Notes: generated by a model not told the origin, from the letters alone. Shown: positions 51,788 to 61,930, counted from the stretch's first letter. The stretch is DNA of 64,000 nt from Sinorhizobium kostiense (GCF_017874595.1 NZ_JAGILA010000003.1:124001-188000); one strand, 5' to 3'. Numbers and translations: made by a program.

Positions 51788-52789
51788 ATGCGTGCGGGAC
51801 CTGCTTTGCCTTCAATCGCCGCCTCGTCGACTGGAAAGGGTTCGCCGGCAGAGCGAGCCGGTGCTCGGGCAGCCGCCGGCGAGCCGTCGTTGCGGGTTAC
51901 GCGTGGTGGCCGCACCTCCGTACTTGTGCCCGGCAAGGGCACACACTTGGTCGGCGGCGGTGCGGAATGCGACCTCGTCGTCGTTGGCCTGAAGGCTGAG
52001 CCGGCGTTCCGTCTTGAGCTCTGGGGTGATGGCAGCCAGGCGGGCGCCGCCGTCGAGGCAATCGGCACAGGCATCAAAGTCGGCACACGCGACCTGCGCC
52101 AGGGCGAACGCGCGATCCTCGCAAATGGCGCGGTCATTCACATTGCGGATGTCGAATGCGTCATCGAGGGCCTCCCGCAGAATTCGACGTTCGTTGCGCG
52201 TTCTTCGCGCCGGCGTATCGCCGCCGCCGGACTTTTGGCCATAGCGGCCCTGCTTCTCGTCGCCAGCCTCAGTTTCGAAGGCGCTCCGGCCCCTTCGGAA
52301 TGGCCCTCCCGCCGAGCCTCGGCGGAGCCGCGCCCAACGGCCGCCTCCATCGCCGCCGAGCTTAGTGAGGCAACCCGGCTCGCAGGGCTCAACCTGCTGG
52401 CCGAGGTCACGCCGGACAGGAAGGCAATTCTGGTCGGAGAAAACGCTTCGCCCCTCGATCTCGCAAGTCAAAGACGGCTTGCATCAATCCTGTCCTCTAT
52501 TGGCGGGCGCAGCCCCGTTCCCTTGGTCGATCGGACCAGACTTGCCTCCGGACTCGAGGGCTTCGTCGCGGCGGCAGGCTATTCGCCGGTCAAGTTCATT
52601 GTCGGGCGAGATGGACGTCGTTACCGGGAAGGCGACGCGATCTCGGGGGAATGGCGGATCGAGGAAATTCGGCCGGGACAACTCGTAATCGCTCATGGGG
52701 GCAAGAGGGATACCGTCGATTTCGAGCAGCCGGAGCCGCGCCTGAAACTGAACCTCGCCAATGTCGATTCGACGGAAACCGGGCAATGA
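51788..52789 (+). CDS. T3SS inner-membrane ring protein SctD
   Basis: A 333-residue protein with the SctD layout. It has a cytoplasmic FHA-like domain (SLRVTRGGRTSVLVPGKGTHLVGGGAECDLVVVG, about residues 33-66), one membrane helix (RRIAAAGLLAIAALLLVASLSF, about 139-161), and a periplasmic part with ring-building folds (ELSEATRLAGLNLLAEVTPDRKAILV; LVDRTRLASGLEGFVAAAGYSPVKFIVGRDGRRY). It corresponds in position to y4yQ of NGR234. GGAG precedes the ATG, and its stop overlaps the rhcV start. Confidence 0.82.
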   Translation: MRAGPALPSIAASSTGKGSPAERAGARAAAGEPSLRVTRGGRTSVLVPGKGTHLVGGGAECDLVVVGLKAEPAFRLELWGDGSQAGAAVEAIGTGIKVGTRDLRQGERAILANGAVIHIADVECVIEGLPQNSTFVARSSRRRIAAAGLLAIAALLLVASLSFEGAPAPSEWPSRRASAEPRPTAASIAAELSEATRLAGLNLLAEVTPDRKAILVGENASPLDLASQRRLASILSSIGGRSPVPLVDRTRLASGLEGFVAAAGYSPVKFIVGRDGRRYREGDAISGEWRIEEIRPGQLVIAHGGKRDTVDFEQPEPRLKLNLANVDSTETGQ

Positions 52790-54681
52790 TGGCCGGCTCG
52801 TCGGTCCTTTCCGGCCTCTGGCGCAGAACGGATATATTATTCGCCGCCTTCTTCGCATTGGTAGTCGCCATGATGGTGGTGCCGCTACCAACAGTACTCG
52901 TTGACGCGATGATTGCCTTCAATCTTGCCTTCGCCTTCATCGTCCTTGTCACGACGATCTACCTACGCAACATTCTCGACATCTCCACATTCCCCGCCGT
53001 GATCCTGGTCGGCACGGTCTTCCGGCTGTCGCTGACCATTTCGACGACCCGGCTGGTGCTGGCAGAAGGCGACGCCGGCGAGATCATTCACGCCTTCGGC
53101 TCCTTCGTGGTCGCCGGCAACGTTCTCGTCGGCCTCGTGGTCTTCCTGATCGTGGCGCTCGTGCAGTTCATCGTCGTCACCAAGGGTGCCGAGCGCATCG
53201 CTGAGGTCGGAGCCCGCTTCACCCTCGATGCCATGCCCGGCAAGCAGCTCGCCATCGACAGCGACCTGCGCAACGGCCATATGTCGGCCGAAGCGGCGCA
53301 GACACGCCGTGCCAGGCTCGAGCGCGAGAGCCAGTTCTTCGGCGCTATGGATGGTGCCATGCGCTTCGTCAAAGGCGACGCCATCGCCGGCCTCGCGATC
53401 GTTGCTGTCAACCTGCTCGGCGGTCTCGCCATCGGCATTTTCCAGCGGGGCTTGAGCTTCTCGGAATCCGCCCACCTCTATTCGCTGCTTTCGGTCGGCG
53501 ACGGCTTGGTGTCGCAGATCCCGTCGATGTTGATGGCCGTCGCAGCCGGCACGGTCGTCACGCGGGTCAACGACGATAGCAGCAGCAGCCTCGGAACGGA
53601 CATCAGCCGTCAGTTGGCGCGAGAGCCCCGTGCACTGGGTGTCGGAGCCGCCATGACCGCGCTGATGAGTTTCGTACCCGGCTTCCCGGATGCGGTCCTC
53701 TGGCCGATCTCCGGCATGCTCGCATTCATCGCGTTCACAATGTGGCGCCGGAGGCAGGCAGGGACGTCCGGCAGCGCGGCTCGGGGATCGGAGGAACATG
53801 CGGCCGTTTCCCTCGACAGGACAAAGTACGGCGACCCCATTATCGCAACGGTCTCGGCGGCGACCATGGCGCGCTTGGCGGCCGAAGGCTTGGGGACGCA
53901 GCTCGACGGCCGCATCGGCGTCTTGGCCAGGGCCGTGGGCGTGGCCATCACGGTACCGACATTCAATGCCGATCCCCGCATGGGCGATGATCTCATGCAC
54001 ATCCAGGTCGAGAACGTGCCGGCAGGCCTCGTAGAGTGTCCGCCGAACCGACCGGCGGAGCAGATTGCCAACGACATTGCGCGTATCGTCCGCCGCCACA
54101 TCGGATCGATCTTCAGCGTCGACGACGCGACGCAATGGCTCATGAGCCTCGAGCCGAGGCTGGGCAAGCTCGCAAGCGATGTGCGGGCGCAGGTACCGCC
54201 CATGCTGCTCGTCGCCGTCATACGCCGCCTGCTCGATTCCGGCGTCACCGTGTCTCAGCCACGTGGTCTTCTCGAGGCCCTGCTCACCTCCCATCATACG
54301 GAGGCGCCGGAGGATATGGCAGAGCGCGCGCGACAGGCGCTCGGCCCTCAGATCGCATTCGGCCTCCTGGACCAAAGAGGGTTACTCCCCGTCATCACGC
54401 TCGGCCCGGAATGGGAGCGCAGCGTGCGCGCCTTCAAAGAAAGCTCGGGAGAAGCGGAGGCCGAGGCCTGCGAGAACCTGCGCCGGTTGGTAGAGGACGC
54501 CAAGCAAAAGCTTTCCGCAGCGAATGCCGAGGATCGCGACCCGGTTGCTATCGTGGAGAGCGACATCCGGCTTTTGTCGCAAGCGCTGCTGATTCGCCAC
54601 GGTTGCCGTATGCCGGTGCTCTCACCTGATGACATCTGTGAGGAAATCACCTGCGACGTGATCGCCGCGGTTGGAGCCTGA
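52786..54681 (+). CDS. rhcV: T3SS export gate protein SctV
   Basis: A 631-residue FlhA/InvA-family protein, the nonameric substrate gate. The N-terminal half has seven or eight membrane helices with the FHIPEP-region motif LAIDSDLRNGHMSAEAAQTRRARLERESQFFGAMDGAMRFVKGDAIAG (about 150-200). The C-terminal cytoplasmic domain starts near 340 and is complete (TKYGDPIIATVSAATMARLAAEGLG; HLIRHGCRMPVLSPDDI-like end). The ATG at 52786 overlaps the sctD stop, and ATG 52789 is also possible. It is the best conserved T3SS component here. Confidence 0.95.
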   Translation: MMAGSSVLSGLWRRTDILFAAFFALVVAMMVVPLPTVLVDAMIAFNLAFAFIVLVTTIYLRNILDISTFPAVILVGTVFRLSLTISTTRLVLAEGDAGEIIHAFGSFVVAGNVLVGLVVFLIVALVQFIVVTKGAERIAEVGARFTLDAMPGKQLAIDSDLRNGHMSAEAAQTRRARLERESQFFGAMDGAMRFVKGDAIAGLAIVAVNLLGGLAIGIFQRGLSFSESAHLYSLLSVGDGLVSQIPSMLMAVAAGTVVTRVNDDSSSSLGTDISRQLAREPRALGVGAAMTALMSFVPGFPDAVLWPISGMLAFIAFTMWRRRQAGTSGSAARGSEEHAAVSLDRTKYGDPIIATVSAATMARLAAEGLGTQLDGRIGVLARAVGVAITVPTFNADPRMGDDLMHIQVENVPAGLVECPPNRPAEQIANDIARIVRRHIGSIFSVDDATQWLMSLEPRLGKLASDVRAQVPPMLLVAVIRRLLDSGVTVSQPRGLLEALLTSHHTEAPEDMAERARQALGPQIAFGLLDQRGLLPVITLGPEWERSVRAFKESSGEAEAEACENLRRLVEDAKQKLSAANAEDRDPVAIVESDIRLLSQALLIRHGCRMPVLSPDDICEEITCDVIAAVGA

Positions 54682-54704
54682 CAATAATAAAGAGGGAACG
54701 GAGA

Positions 54705-57700
54705 ATGGTCGAAGCCGTCAACAACCAGAACACTTCATCGCCGATCCGGAATGAGATGGACCGGCTGAACAATTCCAGCCTGCGGAAAGAAATCTACAAG
54801 GGGATTTTCGAGGGTTACAAGGATGACAAGCGCGACTTCCAAAGTATCGACGTTGCACTGAACCCGGACAAGTACACCGCAGAGCAGAAGTTGATTACGC
54901 TGCTCGATCTGCTTGAAGCACGCGAGGATTACGATCACTACGACGACCTGCCCAAGCGTTTCGGCGAAAAGCCGCTCAATCAGGATGAGATCTGGAAAGA
55001 CCTGAACAACGCCATTGCCATTCTTGAGGCCGACCCGGAAGTGCAGTCCCTGCTTACAAAAAGGGTGTTCGAAGGCTTCAAGCACATCCTCACTACCGGC
55101 AACCGGGTGGCTCCTGACACGGAGACGGATGCGGCCAAGATCATCGACAACACCATCAAGCGTGATGAGGAAGTGAAGGACCTGCGCCTAACGCTGACCA
55201 GGAATTTTGAGAGCGAAATCGTCAATGGCGGCATACTCAACGATGGCCTGAGGTCGGGCAAGGACATCCAGACCATCCTGCAGGAGTACAACAACGCCCT
55301 TGCCTTCTATATGTCGGTGCTGCCGGAAGCCACGGTGACCGCCAATTCGGATAAGATCGAGGCTGCCTACAAAGAGTTCTACAACAAGGAGGTATTGCCG
55401 CGCCTGCCCGAATTCGCCGATGCCCTGGATGGTCTCACCGGCGCCAAGGGACTTGGATCGGTCACGCCGCAGATACAGGATAACCTCATCGCCAGCGAAG
55501 TCTTCGGCGAGGGATTGTTCGACTCCGATCTGATGAAGCAGATGGGCGATTTCGCCAATGGTAACGAGCGGACCGTCGGTGGACGGGCCATTCCAGAGGT
55601 CTCGAAGCTGGATACGCTGTTCCAGTCGGGCATTTATGACATCGCCTCCATGCGACGCCTGCTTACGGAAAAGCATCTGACGCGGGGTGACAAGCCCATT
55701 CCAAGCCTCGAGTCCGTCGCAGGCGAGACCATCGACCTTATCGCCAGCAACTATTCCGGGGCGGGCAAGGAGACATATAGAGCCGAACTCACCGCCCTCT
55801 TCCGCGAGCTCTGGGGTGATTTCGTGGAACTCGACGGCGGCGATGTGCGGGGCCTCGATGGAGCCATCGACCGCTACCTGCAACGCAACGGCATTTCCGG
55901 CGAGAAGGCCAATGCGCTCCGTGACGGCGCGAAGATGCTGTTCAACGGCGCGGCGCTTGCCTCGACCGCGGCGCGCAACAAGAACATGAGTACGGTGGAA
56001 CTCTCCGCGCTGATGGTCATGAGCACGAAGCTCGCCGGTGACCATATGGGCGAGACTGGCGTCACCTCCGGTCAGCGCGGCGATGCCTCGCAGCCGGCGA
56101 CCGATTTCAATCTGGCCTCCTGGGATGCTGTCGTCCGTAAGAACCACGACGTGACTGCTCTCAACAACGCCGGCGATATTCTCAGCGACTTCATCAAGCA
56201 AACCGATCCTCAAGCAATCGTCTTCGGTCCGGTACTTGAGCCGGGTGGGGTGACAAGCCTGTTTTCCGACGCCACCTCGATCATGGCGGAGAACCTGTTC
56301 GGCGGGGGAAACGAAAAGGCGTTCGCGCGCCAGACCTTCTCCAGCGACGTGCTGAACATTGTGGAAGGCCTGTGGGAGAAATTCACCAAAGGCGAGATTT
56401 CGGCACAGGAGCTGCCCGGCCATTTGGGCCGGCTGACACTTCAGATGAAGGCGCCGCAAGGCTCCGGGATAGGCGCCGGCGAATATCGCGAGGCGGTGGC
56501 GCAGGCGGTGACAGCGCTTCTGGACGCGGGCGCGCTGGTCTCGCGGGTGCAGCCGAAGACACTTGGTCAGGATCTCGTTTACCGCGACGCGAACGGGAAG
56601 TTCCATCGCAGTAGCGGCATCAATACCTACACGCCGCAGGAAATCAGCGCGTTGATCAGCATTGCCACCGGCTTGGCCGGGCGCGGCATAGCCAGCGGCG
56701 GCGGAACGCATTCCCTGGTCCGCGGCGACCGCCCGAGCCTCAACTCCTCACAGATTGCCGAAAAGCTGTTCGGAACCAAGGAACACGGCTGGAGTATCTC
56801 GGTGCTTGGGCGTTACGGGATGAACATCGTGGAGCAGATGGCGGGCAAGATAACCGACCTCGCCAAGGAACGTGCCCCCGATCTCGTTATCGGAGATCCC
56901 ACGGCGTTTTCCAGCGCCAACACCGATCTCGAAGATCTCTTCGGCGATACCATCACCTCCATGGGCCGTTCCCTCTTCGGTGACAACGTCGACGCAGCGG
57001 GGCTCTTCAAAGGCAATGTGATGAGCATCATCTATTATGTTTGGTCGCTCAGCCGCCCCGGTGGTCAGGCCCAGACAGTAACGGACGCATTGCTCAAGAA
57101 GGTGGTGGACGAACGGGTGACGGAAGCCCCAAGCGGCACGTCACTGACAGAGTACAGGGAAACTATCGTCCGCTCGGTCAACGCCCTCATGTACGGCGCC
57201 CGCACGGTCTATGCCGGATTCAACTTGAAGTCGGGGGACAATGTCGGTCTCTCTGCCCTCATCCTCTATGCCGCCTCGACGGGCGTGAACATCCTGCAGG
57301 CGGTCGGCGATGGGCTCAAAGAGTCGGCGAAGGTCTCCAACAGCAAATTGAGCGACTGGGCGAAGGCCGCGCGGCGAGACTCCGCGGGACTGCTCAAGGC
57401 CGGCGTTAACGTCGCCAATGCCCTTATTTTTTCCGCCTGGCTACCGCTTGAGGCGCTTTGGCTGATCGCCGACGTCAAGAGGGGCGATCCGGTCAATATC
57501 AGCCTGATTTCGGTAGGCCTTGCTGCCGACACCATTATTGCCGGGGAAGCCATCACCAACATGGGAATTCAAATCGGCAACCTGATCAACCAGGTGAAGA
57601 CTGGTGGAACGATCGGTCTGGGATCCGGCGGCACCCTTGCCCTTGCGCGCGGTTGGACGCTGGCCTTCGGCATGGCCAATCTGGTCTCCACCGCTGCCTG

Positions 57701-57923
57701 GATGGGCTATACAATTTACCAGGGCATCAAGGACAACAAGGCCTTCCAGAAACAGACGGAAGAGATGGAATCAACCCTGCGACGGCTGGTAGATGACCCG
57801 ATCAAGTTCGCCCGCGGTGTTGAGATCGGGCCGATCAAAATCGGGGATGTAGAGAAGCACGAGGCGACGCCCATCGATTGGGAGTCCGTCATCGCACGCC
57901 AGATAGGGCGCACGCCCGCCTAA
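54705..57923 (+). CDS. HrpK/translocator-like T3SS substrate
   Basis: A 1072-residue protein encoded 23 bp after rhcV, with GAGGGAACGGAG before the ATG. The N-terminal 250 residues are highly charged and helical; the middle has repeated GGVTSLF/GGGNEKAF-type segments. The last 250 residues contain three or four hydrophobic helices (LSALILYAASTGVNIL, NALIFSAWLPLEALWLIA, LALARGWTLAFGMANLVSTAAWMGYTIY). There is no Sec signal and few cysteines. Architecture and position resemble HrpK-type proteins and other T3 translocators that insert into the host membrane. Family assignment is by resemblance, not by alignment. Confidence 0.6.
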   Translation: MVEAVNNQNTSSPIRNEMDRLNNSSLRKEIYKGIFEGYKDDKRDFQSIDVALNPDKYTAEQKLITLLDLLEAREDYDHYDDLPKRFGEKPLNQDEIWKDLNNAIAILEADPEVQSLLTKRVFEGFKHILTTGNRVAPDTETDAAKIIDNTIKRDEEVKDLRLTLTRNFESEIVNGGILNDGLRSGKDIQTILQEYNNALAFYMSVLPEATVTANSDKIEAAYKEFYNKEVLPRLPEFADALDGLTGAKGLGSVTPQIQDNLIASEVFGEGLFDSDLMKQMGDFANGNERTVGGRAIPEVSKLDTLFQSGIYDIASMRRLLTEKHLTRGDKPIPSLESVAGETIDLIASNYSGAGKETYRAELTALFRELWGDFVELDGGDVRGLDGAIDRYLQRNGISGEKANALRDGAKMLFNGAALASTAARNKNMSTVELSALMVMSTKLAGDHMGETGVTSGQRGDASQPATDFNLASWDAVVRKNHDVTALNNAGDILSDFIKQTDPQAIVFGPVLEPGGVTSLFSDATSIMAENLFGGGNEKAFARQTFSSDVLNIVEGLWEKFTKGEISAQELPGHLGRLTLQMKAPQGSGIGAGEYREAVAQAVTALLDAGALVSRVQPKTLGQDLVYRDANGKFHRSSGINTYTPQEISALISIATGLAGRGIASGGGTHSLVRGDRPSLNSSQIAEKLFGTKEHGWSISVLGRYGMNIVEQMAGKITDLAKERAPDLVIGDPTAFSSANTDLEDLFGDTITSMGRSLFGDNVDAAGLFKGNVMSIIYYVWSLSRPGGQAQTVTDALLKKVVDERVTEAPSGTSLTEYRETIVRSVNALMYGARTVYAGFNLKSGDNVGLSALILYAASTGVNILQAVGDGLKESAKVSNSKLSDWAKAARRDSAGLLKAGVNVANALIFSAWLPLEALWLIADVKRGDPVNISLISVGLAADTIIAGEAITNMGIQIGNLINQVKTGGTIGLGSGGTLALARGWTLAFGMANLVSTAAWMGYTIYQGIKDNKAFQKQTEEMESTLRRLVDDPIKFARGVEIGPIKIGDVEKHEATPIDWESVIARQIGRTPA

Positions 57924-59287
57924 CAGAAAAGCTTCTGGAGAACGCCGCGAACGAGTTCGGCTCGTCGAGACCGGCGCGGATTGTTCGCGCCAGCAGATGC
58001 AGTCTGGCAAGAAAATCGCGTCGCCGGAATTTTCGGGATGGTAGGCGACCTCATGTATCCTCCCTGAGGCGCAGCTTTCGATCCTGCTTTCTGGATTGAA
58101 AGCGCCGCCGGCGCGGCGCCCGCAAAGCCGGCGACGGCCTGAAATTAAAGCACGGTCGGCACGCACGCCATGACCGTTCCCTTCACAAAGCTCTGAGGAC
58201 CGCGCACTACGCGATTGGCGATGTCGCAAGCGACGTTCTCGACTCGCCCTAATTGAGGAGAAAAGTGAGTTTGGCAGTGCTCTCGGCTGCCGGTCGCGAT
58301 TTCGGCATGGAAGGCGCGCCTCTTGAGGAGACCTACAGGCGAGCCGCCCGGCCTTGGGTTTGGAGCGTGCAGCCGGTATGCGGGCCGGCAGATCAGAGAA
58401 CTCCTGCACATGGCCATGAAGGTGGTCAGCCGAGATGAGTATTGTTCTCGCTCCTCATCGAGGGCCAACGCGTGTCGAGCGTCCCGATCGCGGCCCGCTT
58501 TAGGTTGCATAGAAGCCGCACCGGTGTTCGCGCCATTACAGACCCAGTCCCAAATAAAAAGACCGAGGCTCAGTTGGCTGAGGCACCGCCATTTCCTTTC
58601 CCGGCCCATTCCGAGATCTTCCGCCCAGCCGTGTTCTTTGTCAGGCGCCGTTTCGCTACGTCATTCAACGATACCCGACTTGAAACACATCCCATCCACA
58701 GCGCGGATCGTTGCCATTCAAACAAACAATTTTGGCAATCTTCCGAACGGCGATAAAGAAGGTTGTCTTTAATTGAAAGATAGAGGGCGAATGTCTTTCG
58801 CGAGCTCTTTTAGAGGGCGCGTGCTTTCTACGAAGCTGGGGCACCGCGTCGTGACGCCGAAGTTCGGCCGACCGGCGGAGTCTCCAATGCTGCGGATTAC
58901 AACACTGTCCGAATGTCTATCCGTTGAGATCGATGGGTTTGCTTGAAACGGTCCACCGGCGGTCGACGGGGCATAGCGGCGGCGGCCGCCAAGGACCGGC
59001 AAATGGTTAGCTGCACGGTGCGCCGTCCACAGCCTCGCCTCCGCGGAACGAATTCGAGTTGGGGAGGCTGCCATGAAGTCCCTCCGGATCATTGTTCGCC
59101 GTCATGGTGGGTCAGAGGTCTTAGAAGCCACAGAGGAAGAGGCGCCAGAGCCCGGGCGAGCCTTGCATCGTCATCTTTTGAACTTATATTGCACTGCAAC
59201 AATAGAGTAGGCCTGCTTTTCCAAGGCTGCATGCTCCCTTCACGCGAGGAGCACGCGCTCCCTGCGCAATGACCGAAGGATCATCTC
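57924..59287. other. Low-information intergenic stretch downstream of the T3SS
   Basis: About 1.36 kb with no gene I can support. It has a GC hairpin without T-run (GCGCCGC at 58102-58108 with GCGGCGC at 58113-58119). Several long but motif-free frames on both strands (for example the minus frame 58145-58609) are probably decayed or non-coding. Confidence 0.5.
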
Positions 59288-59530
59288 ATGACGAATTCAA
59301 TACACCACAGAGACGCTTTCGACACGCGCGTGGGTCACGTTGATATAGGTGACACTGTCCGGCGATTCCGCGAAGCGGTAGGATATAGCATCGAGGACCT
59401 GGCCTTAACCTGCGGTCTGACTGGCGCCGAAATTACAAGGATCGAACAAGGTGCTGATGTCGATCCGGGCAGGCTCAGGCGCATTGCCGCTGCACTTCAA
59501 ATGCCAACCTCCATGTTCCTGCTGAACTAG
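59288..59530 (+). CDS. Small Xre-family HTH transcriptional regulator
   Basis: An 80-residue protein consisting of one Cro/CI-type helix-turn-helix: IGDTVRRFREAVGYSIEDLALTCGLTGAEITRIEQGADVDPGRLRRIAAALQM (about residues 19-71). GAAGGATC precedes the ATG. Likely a DNA-binding repressor or activator acting as a dimer; target unknown. It is separated from both the T3SS and the tyrosinase operon. Confidence 0.85.
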   Translation: MTNSIHHRDAFDTRVGHVDIGDTVRRFREAVGYSIEDLALTCGLTGAEITRIEQGADVDPGRLRRIAAALQMPTSMFLLN

Positions 59531-59858
59531 CGGAAAGGCCAGGGACTCCTTAGAGCCGGCATGCTACCCCTCAACCAACTGCACATGGAAGAACCTGATT
59601 AAGTGGCCAACAAACCACCGGATTCTGGCTTTACCTATGCTCCCGACTTGCCTCCAATTGAACAGGCTGCCCAGATCGAGCCCCGGGTACCCCGGATCAT
59701 AGGGCAGCCGCAGCCCTCTTGCCGCACGCGCGTGATGAGCGTGCCTTTCGCTGTTTCCAGAGCCTCCTCCATCTCGGCTTCGGGCACTCCCGCATAACGG
59801 CGCGCCTCGCCTGGCCCAGCCCATCGGCGTTCGACGCAAGATGGTAACAAGAACAACT
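59531..59858. other. Stretch without a supported gene
   Basis: Contains a minus-strand frame (59635-59877) with EARRYAGVPEAEMEEALETA and a plus frame (59603-59797), neither with a ribosome site or recognisable family. It may hold the 3' end of the tyrosinase operon transcript. Confidence 0.4.
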
Positions 59859-60191
59859 TCACTGTTGCACAATCCACGCCTTCACCGAGACCAGTTCCTG
59901 TTCGGTTGGCGCCCGCGGTAGGGAACTCCCGGCGTCGAGCATATCCGCAAAGATTTCCAGCCGGGAGCCGTCGATGTAGCGGCCGGAAAGCGATAACTGG
60001 AATACCAGCTGTTTGTCAGGATCGGTCCTGCCGAATGGAATGGCAGAACCGATCACGTGGCCTGAGGCGGTTCGAAAGCGGATTTCCGCGCCGAGCGGTA
60101 ACGGGCCGGTGACGATATTGAGCCCCACGGTTTCGTCCGGCCGCGGCGCTCGCGGCAGGTTGATCACAATTCTGCGTTGTTGATCGGCCAT
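59859..60191 (-). CDS. Small hypothetical protein in the tyrosinase operon
   Basis: A 110-residue beta-rich soluble protein (RRIVINLPRAPRPDETVGLN; GAEIRFRTASGHVIGSAIPFG; LVFQLSLSGRYIDGSRLEIFA) without Cys, signal peptide or known motif. It lies 128 bp downstream of the tyrosinase gene on the same strand and is probably its partner, for example a chaperone or maturation factor, as caddie-like proteins are for other bacterial tyrosinases. That role is inference. Confidence 0.65.
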   Translation of the reverse strand: MADQQRRIVINLPRAPRPDETVGLNIVTGPLPLGAEIRFRTASGHVIGSAIPFGRTDPDKQLVFQLSLSGRYIDGSRLEIFADMLDAGSSLPRAPTEQELVSVKAWIVQQ

Positions 60192-60319
60192 CTCCGCTAA
60201 AATCCCGCAGCAGGCGCGCTGCCGTTATCCCTTTGCCAGCATTGCAAAAACACCGCGAGCGTGTCTGCGATCAACGGCATGACCCAAAACCGTGGGTCCG
60301 CTGCCTCGAGCGGCTCGGC

Positions 60320-61930
60320 TCAGAACGACCCCACCTGAATGTCGGTCAGTTGTGCCTTAGCCGGCATGCTGCCTTCGAGACGTTTGCCCGCTTCCGCGAC
60401 CACAACGGCGAAGTCGATCGGTTCGCCCGCTTTGAGCCTACCATCGTCGATCAGCCTGTCGAGCGTCTTGTCGATTGGTATGGTGAAACTGACGGTGTCG
60501 GTATGATGATGACGGACACCGAAGAACTCGAAACTGCCGGCAAAATCCGGTCCGTCCGGGTTGAGATCAGGCGTCGTTCCCTCGGGGAAGATGAAAACGA
60601 GGAAATTCAGTCCGCCAACGTCCATCGGGGGCTTGATGCTGACCTTCGCGAATTGGCGCGACTGTTCCGAAGGCTTGGCGGCAACATCCACCAGTTCCTG
60701 CGAAACGGTAAGCTTGGCGGTCGCCGGTTCGTTTATGGCCACGGCCGCGGAGGCAGGCACGGCTGCTTCCAACGCCGGAATGGGGCTCGAGCGGCCGGCG
60801 ATTGCAACCGGGATAACCTCTTCGCCGCTGCCAGCCTCATAATCATAGTCAAAGGCGCCGATTGCGAGATAATCAGCGGCCCTGGTCTTGTCAGTCACGG
60901 GGCTGCCGTCAGCGTTGACATAAAAGAGATAGGGTTCCGGATCGTACTGCCCCTGTTGGTCAGCGGTTGGCCCGACGGGCAGGCCCATCGCCTGCTGCTT
61001 GCGGGTCCAGACATCCCATAGCCGGTCGATGTTGCAATGATGCAGAAAGAAGATCGGGTCGATCGGCGACAGGTTCTGTGACATCAGCCCGTAGGGAGCG
61101 CTCTGGCCGCCCACGCTCATATGCACGCGGTTATGCGGCTGGCCTTCGAGAATAGAGAAGCCGACCGGTGCCACCTGGTGGCTGGACGATACCGGACTGT
61201 TGAAAGCGAGACCCGGAGCGCCCGCGTCATTGGCGAATTTTGTCGGCGCCAGCGACGCCTTGATGGTGTCGATGTCGACCGCAGTTTGGGTGGCGGGATT
61301 GAGTTTCGGATTCTGCGCCGTCAGGAAGCGGGCGTTCGGCTGATTGGCGAAGCTCGCCATCGCGTCGCTCCACAGCGCATCGAAATTGGGGTACCCGCGC
61401 AGGTTCTGCTGCTGCAGTTGGGCAGGGCTGAGACTGTCCCAATAGGCCTTGATCGGCGCCTGCATGATCTCCTGGAAGCGGTTGTGGTCGGGAATGTAGG
61501 CGGAGCTGTTGACGGGATCGAGAATCGTGCCAAACAGCGGCGGCAGGACCTCGGGATTGGCCGTCCAGTCCCAATATGGCAAGGCGAAATCCGGATTGCC
61601 GCTCAATTCGCGGCAAGTCTCCTCGAAATAGCCCAGATAGCCGCGGTGCCAGCTGGTGAACCACCAGTCGCCATGGGGGCAATCCATCAGGTGGATGAAG
61701 CCATTGCGGTACCAGTTGCGCGGGTCCGAAGGTGGAAGCTTCATCATCGCAGTGACGGCATCCATATAACTTTGCAGGTCCTTCTGCCCGCCGGCGCTGG
61801 TCATGTTCTTGCGCCTATGCTTGGTCGCCGCTCGCAGAATGCTCGGCGCGAAAAGGCCTGTACCGGCAGCAACGGCTGCACCTTTGACGAAAGAGCGGCG
61901 TGAAACCGTCAGAAATCGCGTGCGTGTCAT
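60320..61930 (-). CDS. Tyrosinase (polyphenol oxidase), Tat-exported
   Basis: A 536-residue type-3 dicopper enzyme oxidising monophenols and o-diphenols. A twin-arginine signal (SRRSFVKGAAVAAGTGLFAPS, about residues 10-30) directs export. The CuA site comprises His80, His86 and His95 within IHLMDCPHGDWWFTSWH, and CuB comprises PHNRVHMSVGG and IFFLHHCNIDRLWDVW. Cys84 and His86 form a C-x-H pair like the thioether pair of fungal tyrosinases. A C-terminal beta domain (about 400-536) may cover the site until activated. AGGAGA precedes the ATG. Rhizobial tyrosinases (MelA) make melanin and act on phenolics. Confidence 0.9.
   Translation of the reverse strand: MTRTRFLTVSRRSFVKGAAVAAGTGLFAPSILRAATKHRRKNMTSAGGQKDLQSYMDAVTAMMKLPPSDPRNWYRNGFIHLMDCPHGDWWFTSWHRGYLGYFEETCRELSGNPDFALPYWDWTANPEVLPPLFGTILDPVNSSAYIPDHNRFQEIMQAPIKAYWDSLSPAQLQQQNLRGYPNFDALWSDAMASFANQPNARFLTAQNPKLNPATQTAVDIDTIKASLAPTKFANDAGAPGLAFNSPVSSSHQVAPVGFSILEGQPHNRVHMSVGGQSAPYGLMSQNLSPIDPIFFLHHCNIDRLWDVWTRKQQAMGLPVGPTADQQGQYDPEPYLFYVNADGSPVTDKTRAADYLAIGAFDYDYEAGSGEEVIPVAIAGRSSPIPALEAAVPASAAVAINEPATAKLTVSQELVDVAAKPSEQSRQFAKVSIKPPMDVGGLNFLVFIFPEGTTPDLNPDGPDFAGSFEFFGVRHHHTDTVSFTIPIDKTLDRLIDDGRLKAGEPIDFAVVVAEAGKRLEGSMPAKAQLTDIQVGSF

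Noticed and set aside
52963..54375. 470-codon minus-strand open frame opposite rhcV
   Set aside because: Composition (His, Arg and Glu-rich, no motifs) is that of the antisense of a GC-rich gene; rhcV is unmistakable on the other strand.
55188..56711. 507-codon minus-strand open frame opposite the HrpK-like gene
   Set aside because: No ribosome site or domain, and the plus-strand frame is longer and has coherent codon use.
58145..58609. 154-codon minus-strand frame downstream of the T3SS
   Set aside because: No ribosome site, mixed composition and no recognisable domain; several competing frames cover the same DNA.
60233..61903. Two long plus-strand frames (60233-61021 and 61121-61903) opposite the tyrosinase gene
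   Set aside because: Arg/Gly/His-rich antisense translation without motifs; tyrosinase copper sites are clear on the minus strand.
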